64,000 nt of DNA from Ancylobacter novellus (GCA_003241695.1 QFPN01000001.1:528561-592560); one strand, 5' to 3'. Shown: positions 1-8,440, counted from the first letter of the stretch. The notes: a model not told the origin generated them from the sequence alone. A program made the numbers and translations.

Positions 1-1082
1 GAGGCGAACTGCGTCGTGCCTTTGAGCAGGTACCAGGGCGTATCGCGGGGAGCGAGAGAGGCGCGATCGCTGCTCGGCAGCGTGCATGCTTCCTCCCAGG
101 CCCGTCGCCAGGTGATCCGGTCCGGACAGATCTCCGCGCACTCGCGAACGATCGCCTGGAGTTCCTTGACCTTGGTGAGCGAGTGGATGCCCGTAAGCTG
201 GACCCCGGCATAGCCGAGGTAGCGTACGCCCAGGATCTGAAGAGCGAGGCGCCTCATGGACCGGGCGACGCCTCGGTCCGAAGTCAGCGCCTCATCCGCC
301 TCGAGCAGCGCCAAAAATGAATCCGTAACGGTTACGCCGGCCAACTGATTGGCGCGAATGTAACGCGCTCTGGCAGCCGTCATCGGCATGAGATTGGCGA
401 CGATCGGAGTATTGTACTTCCTCCCATCGATCCAGTACATCGCCTCTTCGTGCTTGATGATATCGTATCCCACTTGAGTGATGATAAGATCGCATCCAGC
501 ATTGATTTTCTTCCCCAGCTTCAGGTACTGGGCCATCCCGTCTTCTTCGCGATATTTGAACGGATTGAGGGCTCCCGCGACGAAGATGTTGGGATTGAAC
601 GCCTTCGCCATCGCGATAGCGGGCACCGACTCGAGGTAGCGCGGACGCGATCCGACAGGCTCCTCATGCAGTCGGTCGCCCGTCAGCATGAGGATGTTCT
701 CGAGGCCGTTGTCCTGCATCCGACGCAGCGTGTCTTCGAGGTGATGCGTCTCGCGGCCCTTGCCGGAGAAATGGACCAACGGCTGCTTGCCGGTCTTGGC
801 CATCAGGTGGCTCGCGGCCGCAATCGGATCCGGATCGTGGTCCGAGATCACCCGGTCGGTCACCGAGAAACCGGTCAGCGTCGGCATGAGGCTGACCGCA
901 GAGGCCAGTTCCTCAAGCTTGTTGAAATCGTCCCTGAGGACCTTCTGGCTCGAGGGGATGAATTCGAGCGACCAGAAAAACCGCCGATCTCTCAGCGCGC
1001 TGCGCAGCGCGTTCGAGGGTCCTTCCGCACCAACCTGCGGTGCGGAAGGACCAGTTGGCGCCGTGATGACCTTGTCATCCAT
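1..1082 (-). CDS. MetF-like methylenetetrahydrofolate reductase (3' end outside window)
   Basis: I translated this strand by hand from an ATG at 1082; it stays open to the window edge, so at least 360 codons are present and the C-terminus is missing. The family reduces 5,10-methylene-THF to 5-methyl-THF with FAD, or runs in reverse in methyl catabolism. Visible family marks are the catalytic Glu in WSLEFIPS, the Asp in MLTGDR and the Gln in ITQVGYD, all in the usual order of the barrel. A roughly 25-residue extension precedes the barrel, and the protein is already longer than a typical 300-residue bacterial MetF, so it carries an extra C-terminal part. It starts 2 nt after the stop of the upstream ATPase gene, so it is the last visible gene of the PanB-like/ABC operon. 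It is probably a catabolic paralogue rather than the methionine-pathway enzyme; that role is inferred. Confidence 0.82.
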   Translation of the reverse strand, partial: MDDKVITAPTGPSAPQVGAEGPSNALRSALRDRRFFWSLEFIPSSQKVLRDDFNKLEELASAVSLMPTLTGFSVTDRVISDHDPDPIAAASHLMAKTGKQPLVHFSGKGRETHHLEDTLRRMQDNGLENILMLTGDRLHEEPVGSRPRYLESVPAIAMAKAFNPNIFVAGALNPFKYREEDGMAQYLKLGKKINAGCDLIITQVGYDIIKHEEAMYWIDGRKYNTPIVANLMPMTAARARYIRANQLAGVTVTDSFLALLEADEALTSDRGVARSMRRLALQILGVRYLGYAGVQLTGIHSLTKVKELQAIVRECAEICPDRITWRRAWEEACTLPSSDRASLAPRDTPWYLLKGTTQFA

Positions 1083-1084
1083 GA

Positions 1085-1942
1085 CTAGACTCCGACAGCC
1101 CCAGCGCGCTCCATGTCCTTGGCAGCGATCGCTCCCGCCGCGAAGCCCTTCACGGCTTCCTCGTAGAGCAGATCGAGCACGCGTTCCTTCAGCACGCCAT
1201 ATTCCGCCGAGGTGAAGAGATGCATGTCACGCGGCCGCGCGATCGGCACATCGATGATCTCCTTCACGCAGGTCGGCTTATAGCTGAGAACAATGATCTG
1301 ATCCGCGAGGAAGATCGCCTCATCGACCTCCGAGGTGACGAACAGGGTCGTGGTGCGATGCTCTTCAAACAATTGCCCGAAATACTCCTGCATCAGACCA
1401 CGAGACATGTGGTCCAGCCCGCGGAAGGGCTCGTCGAGGAGAAGCAGGTCAGGCTTGTTGATCAGGGCGCGCGCGACTTCGGCGCGCCTCTGCATACCGC
1501 CTGAAAGCTGGTTCGGATACCGAGCTTCAAAACCTCCCAAACCGACCTTTTTCAGCAGCGTGTTCGCCTCGCTACGCGCCTCGTTCGCCGATCGTCCGGC
1601 CTGGAGGGGCCCGAACGCGACGTTCTCGGTCAGAGACATCCAGGGAAACAGCGCCGTCTCCTGGAAGACGAGCATGCGGTCCGGGCCAGGTCCGCGGACG
1701 TCCGATCCGTTGACCTTTGCGGTTCCAAGGCTTGGCTTCTCATGTCCTGCGAGCAGCTTGACGATGGTGCTCTTTCCGCAGCCCGACGGTCCGATCAGGA
1801 CAGTCAGTTTGTTCGGCTCCAGCTTGAAGGAGCAATCGCGGAGCACGACCTCGGCCTCGCCGGCGCGAGAGTAGACTTTCCCCACGCCGTCGAGTTCGGC
1901 GCTGATTGACTTTCCGTTTTGACCCACAGTCGCCTCCCTCAC
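1085..1942 (-). CDS. NitT/TauT-type ABC transporter ATPase, H-loop altered
   Basis: This is a 285-residue ABC ATPase. Walker [10 protein letters not shown] lies at about residues 51-59, the intact signature LSGGM at 146-150, and Walker B with DEPF at 170-173. The H-loop normally reads VTHD but here reads VTSE, so the switch His is Ser204. The GTG start overlaps the stop of the preceding ATPase gene (GTGA), which fits a translationally coupled pair. The partner ATPase has a normal H-loop but a damaged signature, so the two should assemble as a heterodimer with one canonical and one degenerate ATP site. The gene belongs to the operon of binding protein, two permeases, two ATPases and MetF-like enzyme. 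The substrate is unknown; the family imports nitrate, sulfonates, taurine, thiamine precursors and similar compounds. Confidence 0.9.
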   Translation of the reverse strand: MREATVGQNGKSISAELDGVGKVYSRAGEAEVVLRDCSFKLEPNKLTVLIGPSGCGKSTIVKLLAGHEKPSLGTAKVNGSDVRGPGPDRMLVFQETALFPWMSLTENVAFGPLQAGRSANEARSEANTLLKKVGLGGFEARYPNQLSGGMQRRAEVARALINKPDLLLLDEPFRGLDHMSRGLMQEYFGQLFEEHRTTTLFVTSEVDEAIFLADQIIVLSYKPTCVKEIIDVPIARPRDMHLFTSAEYGVLKERVLDLLYEEAVKGFAAGAIAAKDMERAGAVGV

Positions 1943-3201
1943 GCGAATTCACGTTCGCCGGCCGTGAAGGCTTTGACGGCCTCCTCGTGCACGGCCTCGA
2001 TCGCTTCCTCCTTCCGGCGCAGAAACTCGGGAGTTCCGAGCATCTTGATGTCGCGCGGGCGGGGAAGGTCGACAAAGATGGTCTGCTTGATCCGCCCCGG
2101 GCGGGAGGACATCACCAGAACGCGGTCAGCGAGATAGATCGCCTCTTCAAGGTCGTGAGTGATGAAGAGCACGGTCTTCTTCGACATGTCATAGAGCTCG
2201 AGGAGAGCGTTCTGCGTGACGGTCTTTGCCAGAGCGTCGAGACCGCGGAACGGTTCGTCGAGCAGGACGACCCTCGGATTGTTGAGGATCGCCCGGATGA
2301 TCTCGACCCGTCGGCACATGCCTGACGAGATCATCCCCGGATAGAGATCCATCACGTCCGACAGTCCGACACGGGCGAGTAGAGCTTCGGCGCGCTTCGT
2401 GACGCTGGCCTCGTCCTCAACGCCGCGCAGCAGCGGGCCTCTGATCAGGTTCTCCCGGATCGTGGCCCAAGGAAACAGCGCGCCGTTCTGGAAGACCACG
2501 ATACGGTCCGGGCCAGGCTTGGGAGCCGAACCCGGTCGGTTGATCCATTCGCCGTCGAGATAAACGACGCCGTCGGAGAGTTCGTCGAAGCCGGCGATCG
2601 CGTTGAGCAACGTCGACTTTCCGCAACCGGACGGGCCGACGATGGCGCAGAACTCGCCCGGTCGAATTTCAATCGAGCAATTGTCGAGGGCCACCACCGC
2701 GTTCGGACCGGGCGAATAGACCTTCGAGGCGTTGCGGATCGAAATCCACCCCGACTGGCCGGTCGTCCTGAACTCGTAGCTCGCATAGATTCTAGCGAGC
2801 TCGCGGATCAGCGCCTCGCCAGCGGCTCCATTGCGCTGGCAGGTCTCTTGGAAGCGGCCGCCGTCAATGGCGAGAACCTTGGTTTCGGTCTCGCATCGCG
2901 CCGAGATAACGCGGGCTGCGCCTTGGACGGCCGCAGCGTAGCCGAACAGCTGTCCGGCGGTTGCGGTCTCCTGCGTGATCGACAGGTTGTCGTCATTGAG
3001 CCGGACTTCGGGATGGCCGACACGCCCGTCGATCAGAATGTAGAAATCGGCCGCCTGATCGCCTTTTGCGAAAATGAAGTCGTGGGCGGCGAACGTCTCC
3101 TCGCGAGCATAGTAGGATATCTCGTCGAGCATCGGCCGGGGCGCCTGGCTCATGAAGGAGTTGAGCCGGAGGACGCTGAGTCTGTTTTCACGAGTGTTCA
3201 T
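1939..3201 (-). CDS. ABC transporter ATPase fused to an N-terminal cyclic-nucleotide-binding-like domain
   Basis: This 420-residue protein is much longer than the usual 260-residue importer ATPase. Residues of about 20-140 look like a Crp-type cNMP-binding fold, with FIFAKGDQAADFYILIDG, then GQLFGYAA, then ARVISARC. From about residue 151 an ABC ATPase follows: Walker [10 protein letters not shown] at 189-197, Walker B DEPF at 315-318 and the H-loop THD with His349. The signature is degenerate, ISSGM instead of LSGGM (291-295). The ATG at 3201 is chosen because the cNMP-like domain begins soon after it. The gene sits 14 nt after the second permease gene. I infer that import is gated by a bound small ligand through the N-terminal domain; whether the ligand is a cyclic nucleotide is not visible. 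Confidence 0.88.
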   Translation of the reverse strand: MNTRENRLSVLRLNSFMSQAPRPMLDEISYYAREETFAAHDFIFAKGDQAADFYILIDGRVGHPEVRLNDDNLSITQETATAGQLFGYAAAVQGAARVISARCETETKVLAIDGGRFQETCQRNGAAGEALIRELARIYASYEFRTTGQSGWISIRNASKVYSPGPNAVVALDNCSIEIRPGEFCAIVGPSGCGKSTLLNAIAGFDELSDGVVYLDGEWINRPGSAPKPGPDRIVVFQNGALFPWATIRENLIRGPLLRGVEDEASVTKRAEALLARVGLSDVMDLYPGMISSGMCRRVEIIRAILNNPRVVLLDEPFRGLDALAKTVTQNALLELYDMSKKTVLFITHDLEEAIYLADRVLVMSSRPGRIKQTIFVDLPRPRDIKMLGTPEFLRRKEEAIEAVHEEAVKAFTAGEREFA

Positions 3202-3215
3202 GGGATCGCTCCGCC

Positions 3216-4034
3216 TCAACGCCGGGTCCACGGGGCCGCAGTGCGCCCGATCAAGCTCATCGCCACGCTGGACAGAAGGCCTGCGACGCCGATGCTGATC
3301 ATTCCGATGATGATGCCGACCATCGACTGGCTCATGTACGAGTTCCAGGTCAGATAGCCGAGGCCATCGCTTCCGGACGCCATCTCTGCGGCGATGACGA
3401 CTTCCCAGGTGATCGCGATGGCGATCGTCAGTCCTGTGAAAAGCGAGGGCAAGGTGGCCGGTACGAGGATTTTCCAGAACATGGCGCTGCGCGAGGCGCC
3501 GAGAGATCGCGCCGCCTGGATGTACCTGATGTCGACGTTGTCGATGCCGGCGAGAACGTTGATGAAGATCGGGAAGAAGGCCCCGATGAAGGTCAGGTAG
3601 ACCATCGTCATCTCGGACGACGGCCAGAAGAGGATCGCCAGCGGCAGCCATGCGACCGGGGGGATCGGTCGGATGATCTCGAAAATCGGGAAGACCGACT
3701 GACGAGCTCGGTTGGAGGTTCCCATCCAGATCCCGAGCGGCACAGCAAGGGCTGCCGCGATCCCAAAACCGAGGAACACGCGTCGCGCGCTGCTCACCCA
3801 GCTCATCCAGTAGCCTTCTTGCTGGACGAACGAGGGAATGGCGGCCGCGACCTCCACGGGGCTCGGTAGCAGGACGAGGTAACCAAGGGTCCGCACCATC
3901 TGCCAGATGGCGAAGAAGAGCAGAATGCCGACTGCCTGCTGCAGGAGGGTCGAGTTGATGGACATGCTCTTGGCCTTGGGGCGGATGGCTTGCGGCGCGG
4001 GCGTGATCGCGGCGGATTCGGCTTGAGCGCTCAT
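3216..4034 (-). CDS. ABC transporter permease (NitT/TauT type)
   Basis: This 272-residue inner-membrane permease has the family's core motif around IRPIPPVAWLPLAILFW, followed by the EAA-type loop ARSLGASRSAMFWKILVPA, which docks onto the ATPase. Several hydrophobic segments span the protein. The ATG overlaps the stop of the upstream permease gene by 4 nt (ATGA). Two different permease genes in one operon imply a heterodimeric channel, matching the two different ATPases. The substrate cannot be read from the sequence. Confidence 0.9.
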   Translation of the reverse strand: MSAQAESAAITPAPQAIRPKAKSMSINSTLLQQAVGILLFFAIWQMVRTLGYLVLLPSPVEVAAAIPSFVQQEGYWMSWVSSARRVFLGFGIAAALAVPLGIWMGTSNRARQSVFPIFEIIRPIPPVAWLPLAILFWPSSEMTMVYLTFIGAFFPIFINVLAGIDNVDIRYIQAARSLGASRSAMFWKILVPATLPSLFTGLTIAIAITWEVVIAAEMASGSDGLGYLTWNSYMSQSMVGIIIGMISIGVAGLLSSVAMSLIGRTAAPWTRR

Positions 4035-4963
4035 GCCTCACCTCTCGATTTCTGCTGCCAGCGCATCAGGGATTGGCCGACGGCCCTGATCATCGCGCTG
4101 GACAGCCAACCGAGGACGCCGAGCGTGATCATGCCGATGAAGATGTTGGGGATGGCCACCTGAGTGTAGCCGTCGAAAATCATGTAGCCGAGGCCAGCCC
4201 GGCCGGCGATGAGTTCGCCGCCGACGAGAGAGAACCAGGCGACGCCCATGGCGATCTGCATGCCGGTGAAGATGAAGGGCAACGCGCCGGGCACGACTAC
4301 CCTGAAGAGCACCGCGCGCTTCGAGTAGCCAAGACAGCTTGCCGCGCGGAAGTAGTTTTCGTCGATCGAGCGCACCCCCAGATACGTGTTCAGCACGGTC
4401 GCGAAGAAGCTTGCGAGCATCGTCACGAAGATGACCGGCGTTTCCGTTCCGGCGAAGATCAGGACGGCGATCGGAACCCAGGCCAGGGGCGGGATTGGTC
4501 GCAGCAGCTCAACGAGCGGGAAGAACAGGTTCCGGCCGAGCTTGCTCCATCCGATGATGATGCCGAGCGGCGCGCCGAGAGCGATCGACAGGAAGAAGGC
4601 GACATACACCCGCAGGACGCTCGTTACGATGTGCTCGTAATAGTCCGGGGTGAAGATCGAGATGCCGTATTGCGGTTCACGGCTGGTCCACTGCTCGAAC
4701 AGATACAGTGGATTGGGGATGAAGTTGAACCGTGGCAGCTGGAAGACGGCGGTCGCCAGATACCAGAGAATAAAGAAGACGATGAACCCGAAGGCGGTCC
4801 TGCGGACCGGCTTGCTGAACGCCGCACGGCGCAAACGAAGCATCGGGGCGCCACGGGCGATCGGCCAGTCGGGCGACCTCCTCAAGCGCTCGTCGTAATC
4901 ATTTAAGCTCGGTGCGACCGCCGCGTTGTGCGTTCGGCCCGCCGAGATCTGAGTTGTTGCCAT
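4031..4963 (-). CDS. ABC transporter permease (NitT/TauT type), first of two
   Basis: This 310-residue permease has a hydrophilic N-terminal stretch of about 50 residues, then membrane segments. The family motif LLRPIPPLAWVPIAVLIF is followed by the ATPase-docking loop AASCLGYSKRAVLFRVVVPG. Three Arg/Pro-rich N-terminal residue clusters suggest that the first 40 residues are cytoplasmic. It lies 80 nt after the binding-protein gene and overlaps the next permease gene by 4 nt. It is expected to pair with that permease in one importer. Confidence 0.9.
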   Translation of the reverse strand: MATTQISAGRTHNAAVAPSLNDYDERLRRSPDWPIARGAPMLRLRRAAFSKPVRRTAFGFIVFFILWYLATAVFQLPRFNFIPNPLYLFEQWTSREPQYGISIFTPDYYEHIVTSVLRVYVAFFLSIALGAPLGIIIGWSKLGRNLFFPLVELLRPIPPLAWVPIAVLIFAGTETPVIFVTMLASFFATVLNTYLGVRSIDENYFRAASCLGYSKRAVLFRVVVPGALPFIFTGMQIAMGVAWFSLVGGELIAGRAGLGYMIFDGYTQVAIPNIFIGMITLGVLGWLSSAMIRAVGQSLMRWQQKSRGEA

Positions 4964-5043
4964 GACCTATCTCTCTCGTGTGCTGGCGGAATGGCCCGGA
5001 CGTCGCGGCAGTCGATGTCCGGGCCGATCGTCGGCGCTGCCAG

Positions 5044-6228
5044 TCAGCCGCCCGACACGAGTTGGTCGCCCTTGTAGGGACAGTCTTCCGCCGCTTTGGC
5101 GGTGAGTTCAAACAGCCCCTTCGTCGGATCGAGGTTGAGCTCCTTGAATGCCTGCTCGACGAGGTCGGTCCTGATGGCGCTGTCGGGAAGCGACGGCGCC
5201 TGGACGACCTTCAGGCCCTTTAGGAATTCGTAGATGCGGCCGACCAGTGCTCGTTCGTCCGGCGTGACTGTCATCATCGCCTTGAACGCCACCGGAGCCG
5301 GCTTCACCTTCTCCGGCGGATTGCCGTAGATCGAGTGCCACAGCTCTTCACGCGTGTAGTCCGGCAGTTCCTTCTTAAGGGCTTCGATCGCCTCCTTCGG
5401 CTTGTCGCGGAGGTAGTAGAGGGCTTCGATGTTCGCCTTGAGCCAGGCGACCGCAACGTCTCGGTTCTTGTCGATGAAGTCGCCACGCATCAGGATTGCG
5501 TTGGCGTCACTCTCGCCAAGGTCTGCCGACGACGCCGCGAAATCGGCGTAACCATCGAACACGGCCTTAGTCGCGTGAGGCTCATAGACAGCCGCGGCGT
5601 CGATGCGGCCAGCCTGCAGACTGGTGACGATCACCTCCGCCTGCATCTGCTGCCAGACCGGCTTGACGCCCGCCTTTTTGGTCACGCCCTGAGCGAGACG
5701 ATCAGCGCAGCTGCCCTTCGGGACCCCTACCGTCTTGCCGTCGAGCCATTTGACCGCTTCTTCGGTTGTGGCGAACTGGGGCGCGCCTTTCCGCACCAGG
5801 AGAACGCCGCACATTCGGCTCGGCGAAACCGCATTCACGCCGACCATGTAGACCGGTGCGATTGCGGACTTCGTGGTCGAGAGCACGGCGGGGTTGTCGC
5901 CGAGGTATCCGATCTGCTGCTTGTTGGCGAGCAGGTCGGTGATGACCGGCGGCCCCTGCAGGTTACGCTTCCATTCCACTTTGCTCCCCTCGGGCAGCCA
6001 TTTCTGCCAGAGGTTAAGCTGCTTCATCAGGATGGTGTCCCACGCGCCGGTCCAGCCCACGAACAAGTTGGTGCTGATGGAGACCGGGTCGCCGGATGCA
6101 CGCTTCGCCTGTTGGACGACTGCGTCATACGATGACGTATTGTATTCGGTGGCCGTGGCCGGGCCGGCGCTGATGAGCGCCCCCACGACGGTGACCGCCC
6201 ACAGTTTTCTGTTGAGCTTCATCGCCAT
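5044..6228 (-). CDS. ABC transporter periplasmic substrate-binding protein (NitT/TauT type)
   Basis: This is a 394-residue secreted binding protein. The N-terminus has a basic start (MAMKLNRK), a hydrophobic core and an AxA-like signal cleavage region near ATA at about residues 25-27. Family features include the segment around GPPVITDLLANKQQIGYLGD, where these proteins contact ligand, and a GKTVGVPKGSCADR lobe-2 segment. The ATG at 6228 is preceded by GAGGAAA at a good distance, which favours it over the ATG two codons later. It is followed by two permeases and two ATPases on the same strand. The ligand is unknown; the C1 enzymes around it suggest a methyl-, methylene- or hydroxymethyl-bearing small acid or amine, which is inference only. 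Confidence 0.88.
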   Translation of the reverse strand: MAMKLNRKLWAVTVVGALISAGPATATEYNTSSYDAVVQQAKRASGDPVSISTNLFVGWTGAWDTILMKQLNLWQKWLPEGSKVEWKRNLQGPPVITDLLANKQQIGYLGDNPAVLSTTKSAIAPVYMVGVNAVSPSRMCGVLLVRKGAPQFATTEEAVKWLDGKTVGVPKGSCADRLAQGVTKKAGVKPVWQQMQAEVIVTSLQAGRIDAAAVYEPHATKAVFDGYADFAASSADLGESDANAILMRGDFIDKNRDVAVAWLKANIEALYYLRDKPKEAIEALKKELPDYTREELWHSIYGNPPEKVKPAPVAFKAMMTVTPDERALVGRIYEFLKGLKVVQAPSLPDSAIRTDLVEQAFKELNLDPTKGLFELTAKAAEDCPYKGDQLVSGG

Positions 6229-6273
6229 TACGTTTCCTCATTCAGTTTCTTTTTTATTGCATGCGGGAATTTC

Positions 6274-7167
6274 CTACTCGGCCGCCTGACTGGCCAAACC
6301 TCCCTTGGCGCCGCCGGCGCGCTTGAGAAACTTCTCGTTCTCTTCGGGCGTCATCCGGAAGGTATTATCCTCGAGCGGATAGGCGCCCGCCACGACAGCG
6401 TCGCGATACTCGGTGAGAGCAGTTTCGATGATGGGACGGACGTCGGCGAACGCACCGCGGTTCTTCGGGATCGGGAAAGCGCTGTAACCGACCAGATCTC
6501 CGCTGATGTGGTAGACGCCGTCGTTAACGGTGCCGCCGCCCAGCGTGATCATGGGCGCCTCGAACGTCTGCGAGAGATACGCGGCGACGTCGGTCGGAAC
6601 CTGCTCGACGATGAAGGCGAAGACGCCGGCGTCAATGAACGCGCGCGCGTCGTCAATGATCTTCATGGCGTCGTCGGCCGTGCGGCCCTTTACGCCGAAC
6701 CCGCTCTGCTCGGTGCGGCGGGAAGCCTGCATGCCGATGTGGCCCATGACCGGGATGCCGGCGCGAACGATCTCGGCGATGTATTCGGCCGTGTAGCGAT
6801 TGCCTTCGCACTTGACGCAATCGGCTCCGCCTTCTGCGACGAGCCGGGTCGCGCTGGTGATCGCCTGCTCCTTGGACGCGTGGTAGCTCATGTAAGGCAT
6901 GTGGCCGACGACGAAGCCATACTTCGTCACGCGGCTGACGGCGCGCGTCAGCGCCAGCTGCTCTTCGAACTTCACCGTCGTCGGATCGGGATGGCCCAGG
7001 AGCGCCATCGGGCCGGCGTTGCCGACCACCAGAAAATCGAAGCCGACACGATCGGCGATCGCAGCCATGGGCGCATCGTACACGCCGATGGACGTGATCT
7101 TCTGGCCGGCCCTCTTCTTGTCATGGACCGATTTAATCGTAACTTTCTTACGCTTCGCAGGATCCAC
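6274..7167 (-). CDS. PanB-like (ketopantoate hydroxymethyltransferase superfamily) enzyme with altered metal site
   Basis: This 297-residue protein aligns along its length with PanB, which joins 5,10-methylene-THF and ketoisovalerate. The PanB landmarks are VVGNAGPMALLG, VVGHMPYMSYH, DCVKCEGN, MGHIGM, GVKGRT, FIVEQVP and LGGGTVNDG. Catalytic Glu188 (PanB Glu181) and His143 are kept, and metal ligand Glu121 is kept, but the two Asp ligands of PanB (VGDS and VADMP) are Asn50 and His89. The metal or substrate chemistry therefore probably differs. The start is the GTG at 7167 because GGGAG stands 7 nt upstream; a longer reading to 7194 lacks a good site. It is first in the operon with the ABC importer and MetF-like gene, divergent from a LysR gene. 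It may transfer a C1 unit to THF in the catabolic direction. Confidence 0.8.
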   Translation of the reverse strand: MDPAKRKKVTIKSVHDKKRAGQKITSIGVYDAPMAAIADRVGFDFLVVGNAGPMALLGHPDPTTVKFEEQLALTRAVSRVTKYGFVVGHMPYMSYHASKEQAITSATRLVAEGGADCVKCEGNRYTAEYIAEIVRAGIPVMGHIGMQASRRTEQSGFGVKGRTADDAMKIIDDARAFIDAGVFAFIVEQVPTDVAAYLSQTFEAPMITLGGGTVNDGVYHISGDLVGYSAFPIPKNRGAFADVRPIIETALTEYRDAVVAGAYPLEDNTFRMTPEENEKFLKRAGGAKGGLASQAAE

Positions 7168-7312
7168 GTTAGAACTCCCTATGTATGTGTGCACCTTTTA
7201 CATGATATTCATGCTTGACATTTTTGGTGCTGACCTAACATTAGACGAATGAAATTTGAAACCGCAAGCGTATCGAGATAATACACACGATATCACTTAA
7301 ACTAATCGTCCC

Positions 7313-7327
7313 ATAACTCGCAGTTAT
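7313..7327. promoter_or_regulatory. Candidate LysR operator (perfect dyad with T-N11-A)
   Basis: In the 211-nt AT-richer gap between the PanB-like gene and the divergent LysR gene, ATAACT and AGTTAT form a perfect 6-bp inverted repeat around CGC. The dyad contains the T-N11-A spacing that LysR-type regulators recognise. It lies 52 nt before the LysR start and about 145 nt from the PanB-like start, a usual place for a site that controls both directions. Binding is inferred. Confidence 0.5.
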
Positions 7328-7378
7328 CAGGTTTGAACGGTTGGATGACGGCGTGACGGAACTCAGGGCTTCCCCGAG

Positions 7379-8338
7379 ATGAATTGCTCAGCCAGGCGCA
7401 CGCTTCACGACGATCTCGGCGAGTTCGATTGGAACCGGCTGCGGGTCTTTCGCGTCGCGGTCGACGCCGGAAGCTTCACTCGGGCAGGAACCCTATTGGG
7501 CCTGAGCCAATCGGCTGTGAGCCGCCAGATCGCGGGCCTGGAAGCCTCGCTGAAGATCTCGCTGTTCCACCGTGGCGCGCAGGGGCTGGCGCTGACCGAG
7601 GCCGGCGAGATCTTCCATTCCACCGTCACGTCGATGTTCGAGCGCCTTGCGATGGGGCTCACGCGAATGGACGACTTTCGGGGCGCGGCCTCCGGCCCGC
7701 TGAGAATAGCCACAGCCGTGGTGTTCGGGTCGTCGTGGCTCACATCGAAAATGTCAAAATTTCGTCGTGAGTTTCCAGACATCAGTCCGACCCTGCTGCT
7801 GTCGGACAATATTGAGCTGGACCTCTCGACCCGTCAGGCCGACGTCGCCATTCGCTTCTTCAATCAGACGCAGCCCAACCTCATACAACGACACCTCATG
7901 ACCTTGCCATTTCGGGTCTATGCGTCGCGGGAGTACACCGAGCGGAAAGGCCTTCCGACCACGGTCGCCGATCTCGACGCGCACGATCTGATCGCCTACG
8001 GCGACTATCTGCCCGCGCACGTCCACGACCTGGATTGGTTGGTGAAGGTGGGTATGCCAGCCGACCATCCGCGGCCCGCCGTCCTGCGGGCGAGCAGCGT
8101 CTATGCGATCCTTCGGGCTGTGAAGAGCGGCCAAGGCCTGGGGCTACTTCCGGCCTACCTTCAGGAAGATCTGCATGATCTGGTCGAGGTCCTGCAGGAC
8201 GCGGGCAAACCGGTCGTCGAGGCTTTTCTCGTTTACCCCGAAGAGGTTCGAAGATCGCGCCGGATCGAGGCGTTGACGCGCTTTCTCATGTCGGAGGCGC
8301 GGGCAGATTTCCGCGCTCCTCGGGAGGCCTCGGCATGA
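7379..8338 (+). CDS. LysR-type transcriptional regulator
   Basis: This 319-residue regulator has an N-terminal winged HTH at about residues 17-76 (FRVAVDAGSFTRAGTLLGLS, then QSAVSRQIAGLE) and a LysR effector-binding domain beginning around residue 105 (GPLRIATAVVFG). It is divergent from the PanB-like/ABC operon across a gap that holds a T-N11-A dyad, and it precedes purU by 102 nt. It is therefore the likely activator of the module. The effector is unknown and may be the imported substrate. The ATG at 7379 gives a 16-residue lead before the HTH; a start slightly downstream is possible. Confidence 0.9.
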   Translation: MNCSARRTLHDDLGEFDWNRLRVFRVAVDAGSFTRAGTLLGLSQSAVSRQIAGLEASLKISLFHRGAQGLALTEAGEIFHSTVTSMFERLAMGLTRMDDFRGAASGPLRIATAVVFGSSWLTSKMSKFRREFPDISPTLLLSDNIELDLSTRQADVAIRFFNQTQPNLIQRHLMTLPFRVYASREYTERKGLPTTVADLDAHDLIAYGDYLPAHVHDLDWLVKVGMPADHPRPAVLRASSVYAILRAVKSGQGLGLLPAYLQEDLHDLVEVLQDAGKPVVEAFLVYPEEVRRSRRIEALTRFLMSEARADFRAPREASA

Positions 8339-8410
8339 GGGGCATGCGTCTGCGGTCTACCCCGATGCACGTCGGCCGGGTTCCGGAAAGTTTCGCTCGG
8401 GGACTAAGCT

Positions 8411-8436
8411 ATCCCCACACAAAAGAACTTGGGGAT
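8411..8436 (+). promoter_or_regulatory. Inverted repeat covering the purU ribosome-binding site
   Basis: ATCCCCA (8411-8417) and TGGGGAT (8430-8436) are perfect 7-bp complements separated by 12 nt. The right arm holds the GGGG that would serve as Shine-Dalgarno for the ATG at 8441. If transcribed, the hairpin would hide the ribosome-binding site, so it may tune purU translation; it could equally be a protein operator. I see no resemblance to a known THF riboswitch. Confidence 0.4.
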
Positions 8437-8440
8437 TGAA

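Noticed and set aside
3202..4041. An N-terminal extension of the cNMP-ATPase frame to 4041
   Set aside because: It covers the permease gene in another frame and is Arg/His-rich; the protein starts at 3201.
8339..8440. A THF riboswitch upstream of purU
   Set aside because: Only a simple inverted repeat is present; I cannot find the conserved cores of either THF riboswitch class.
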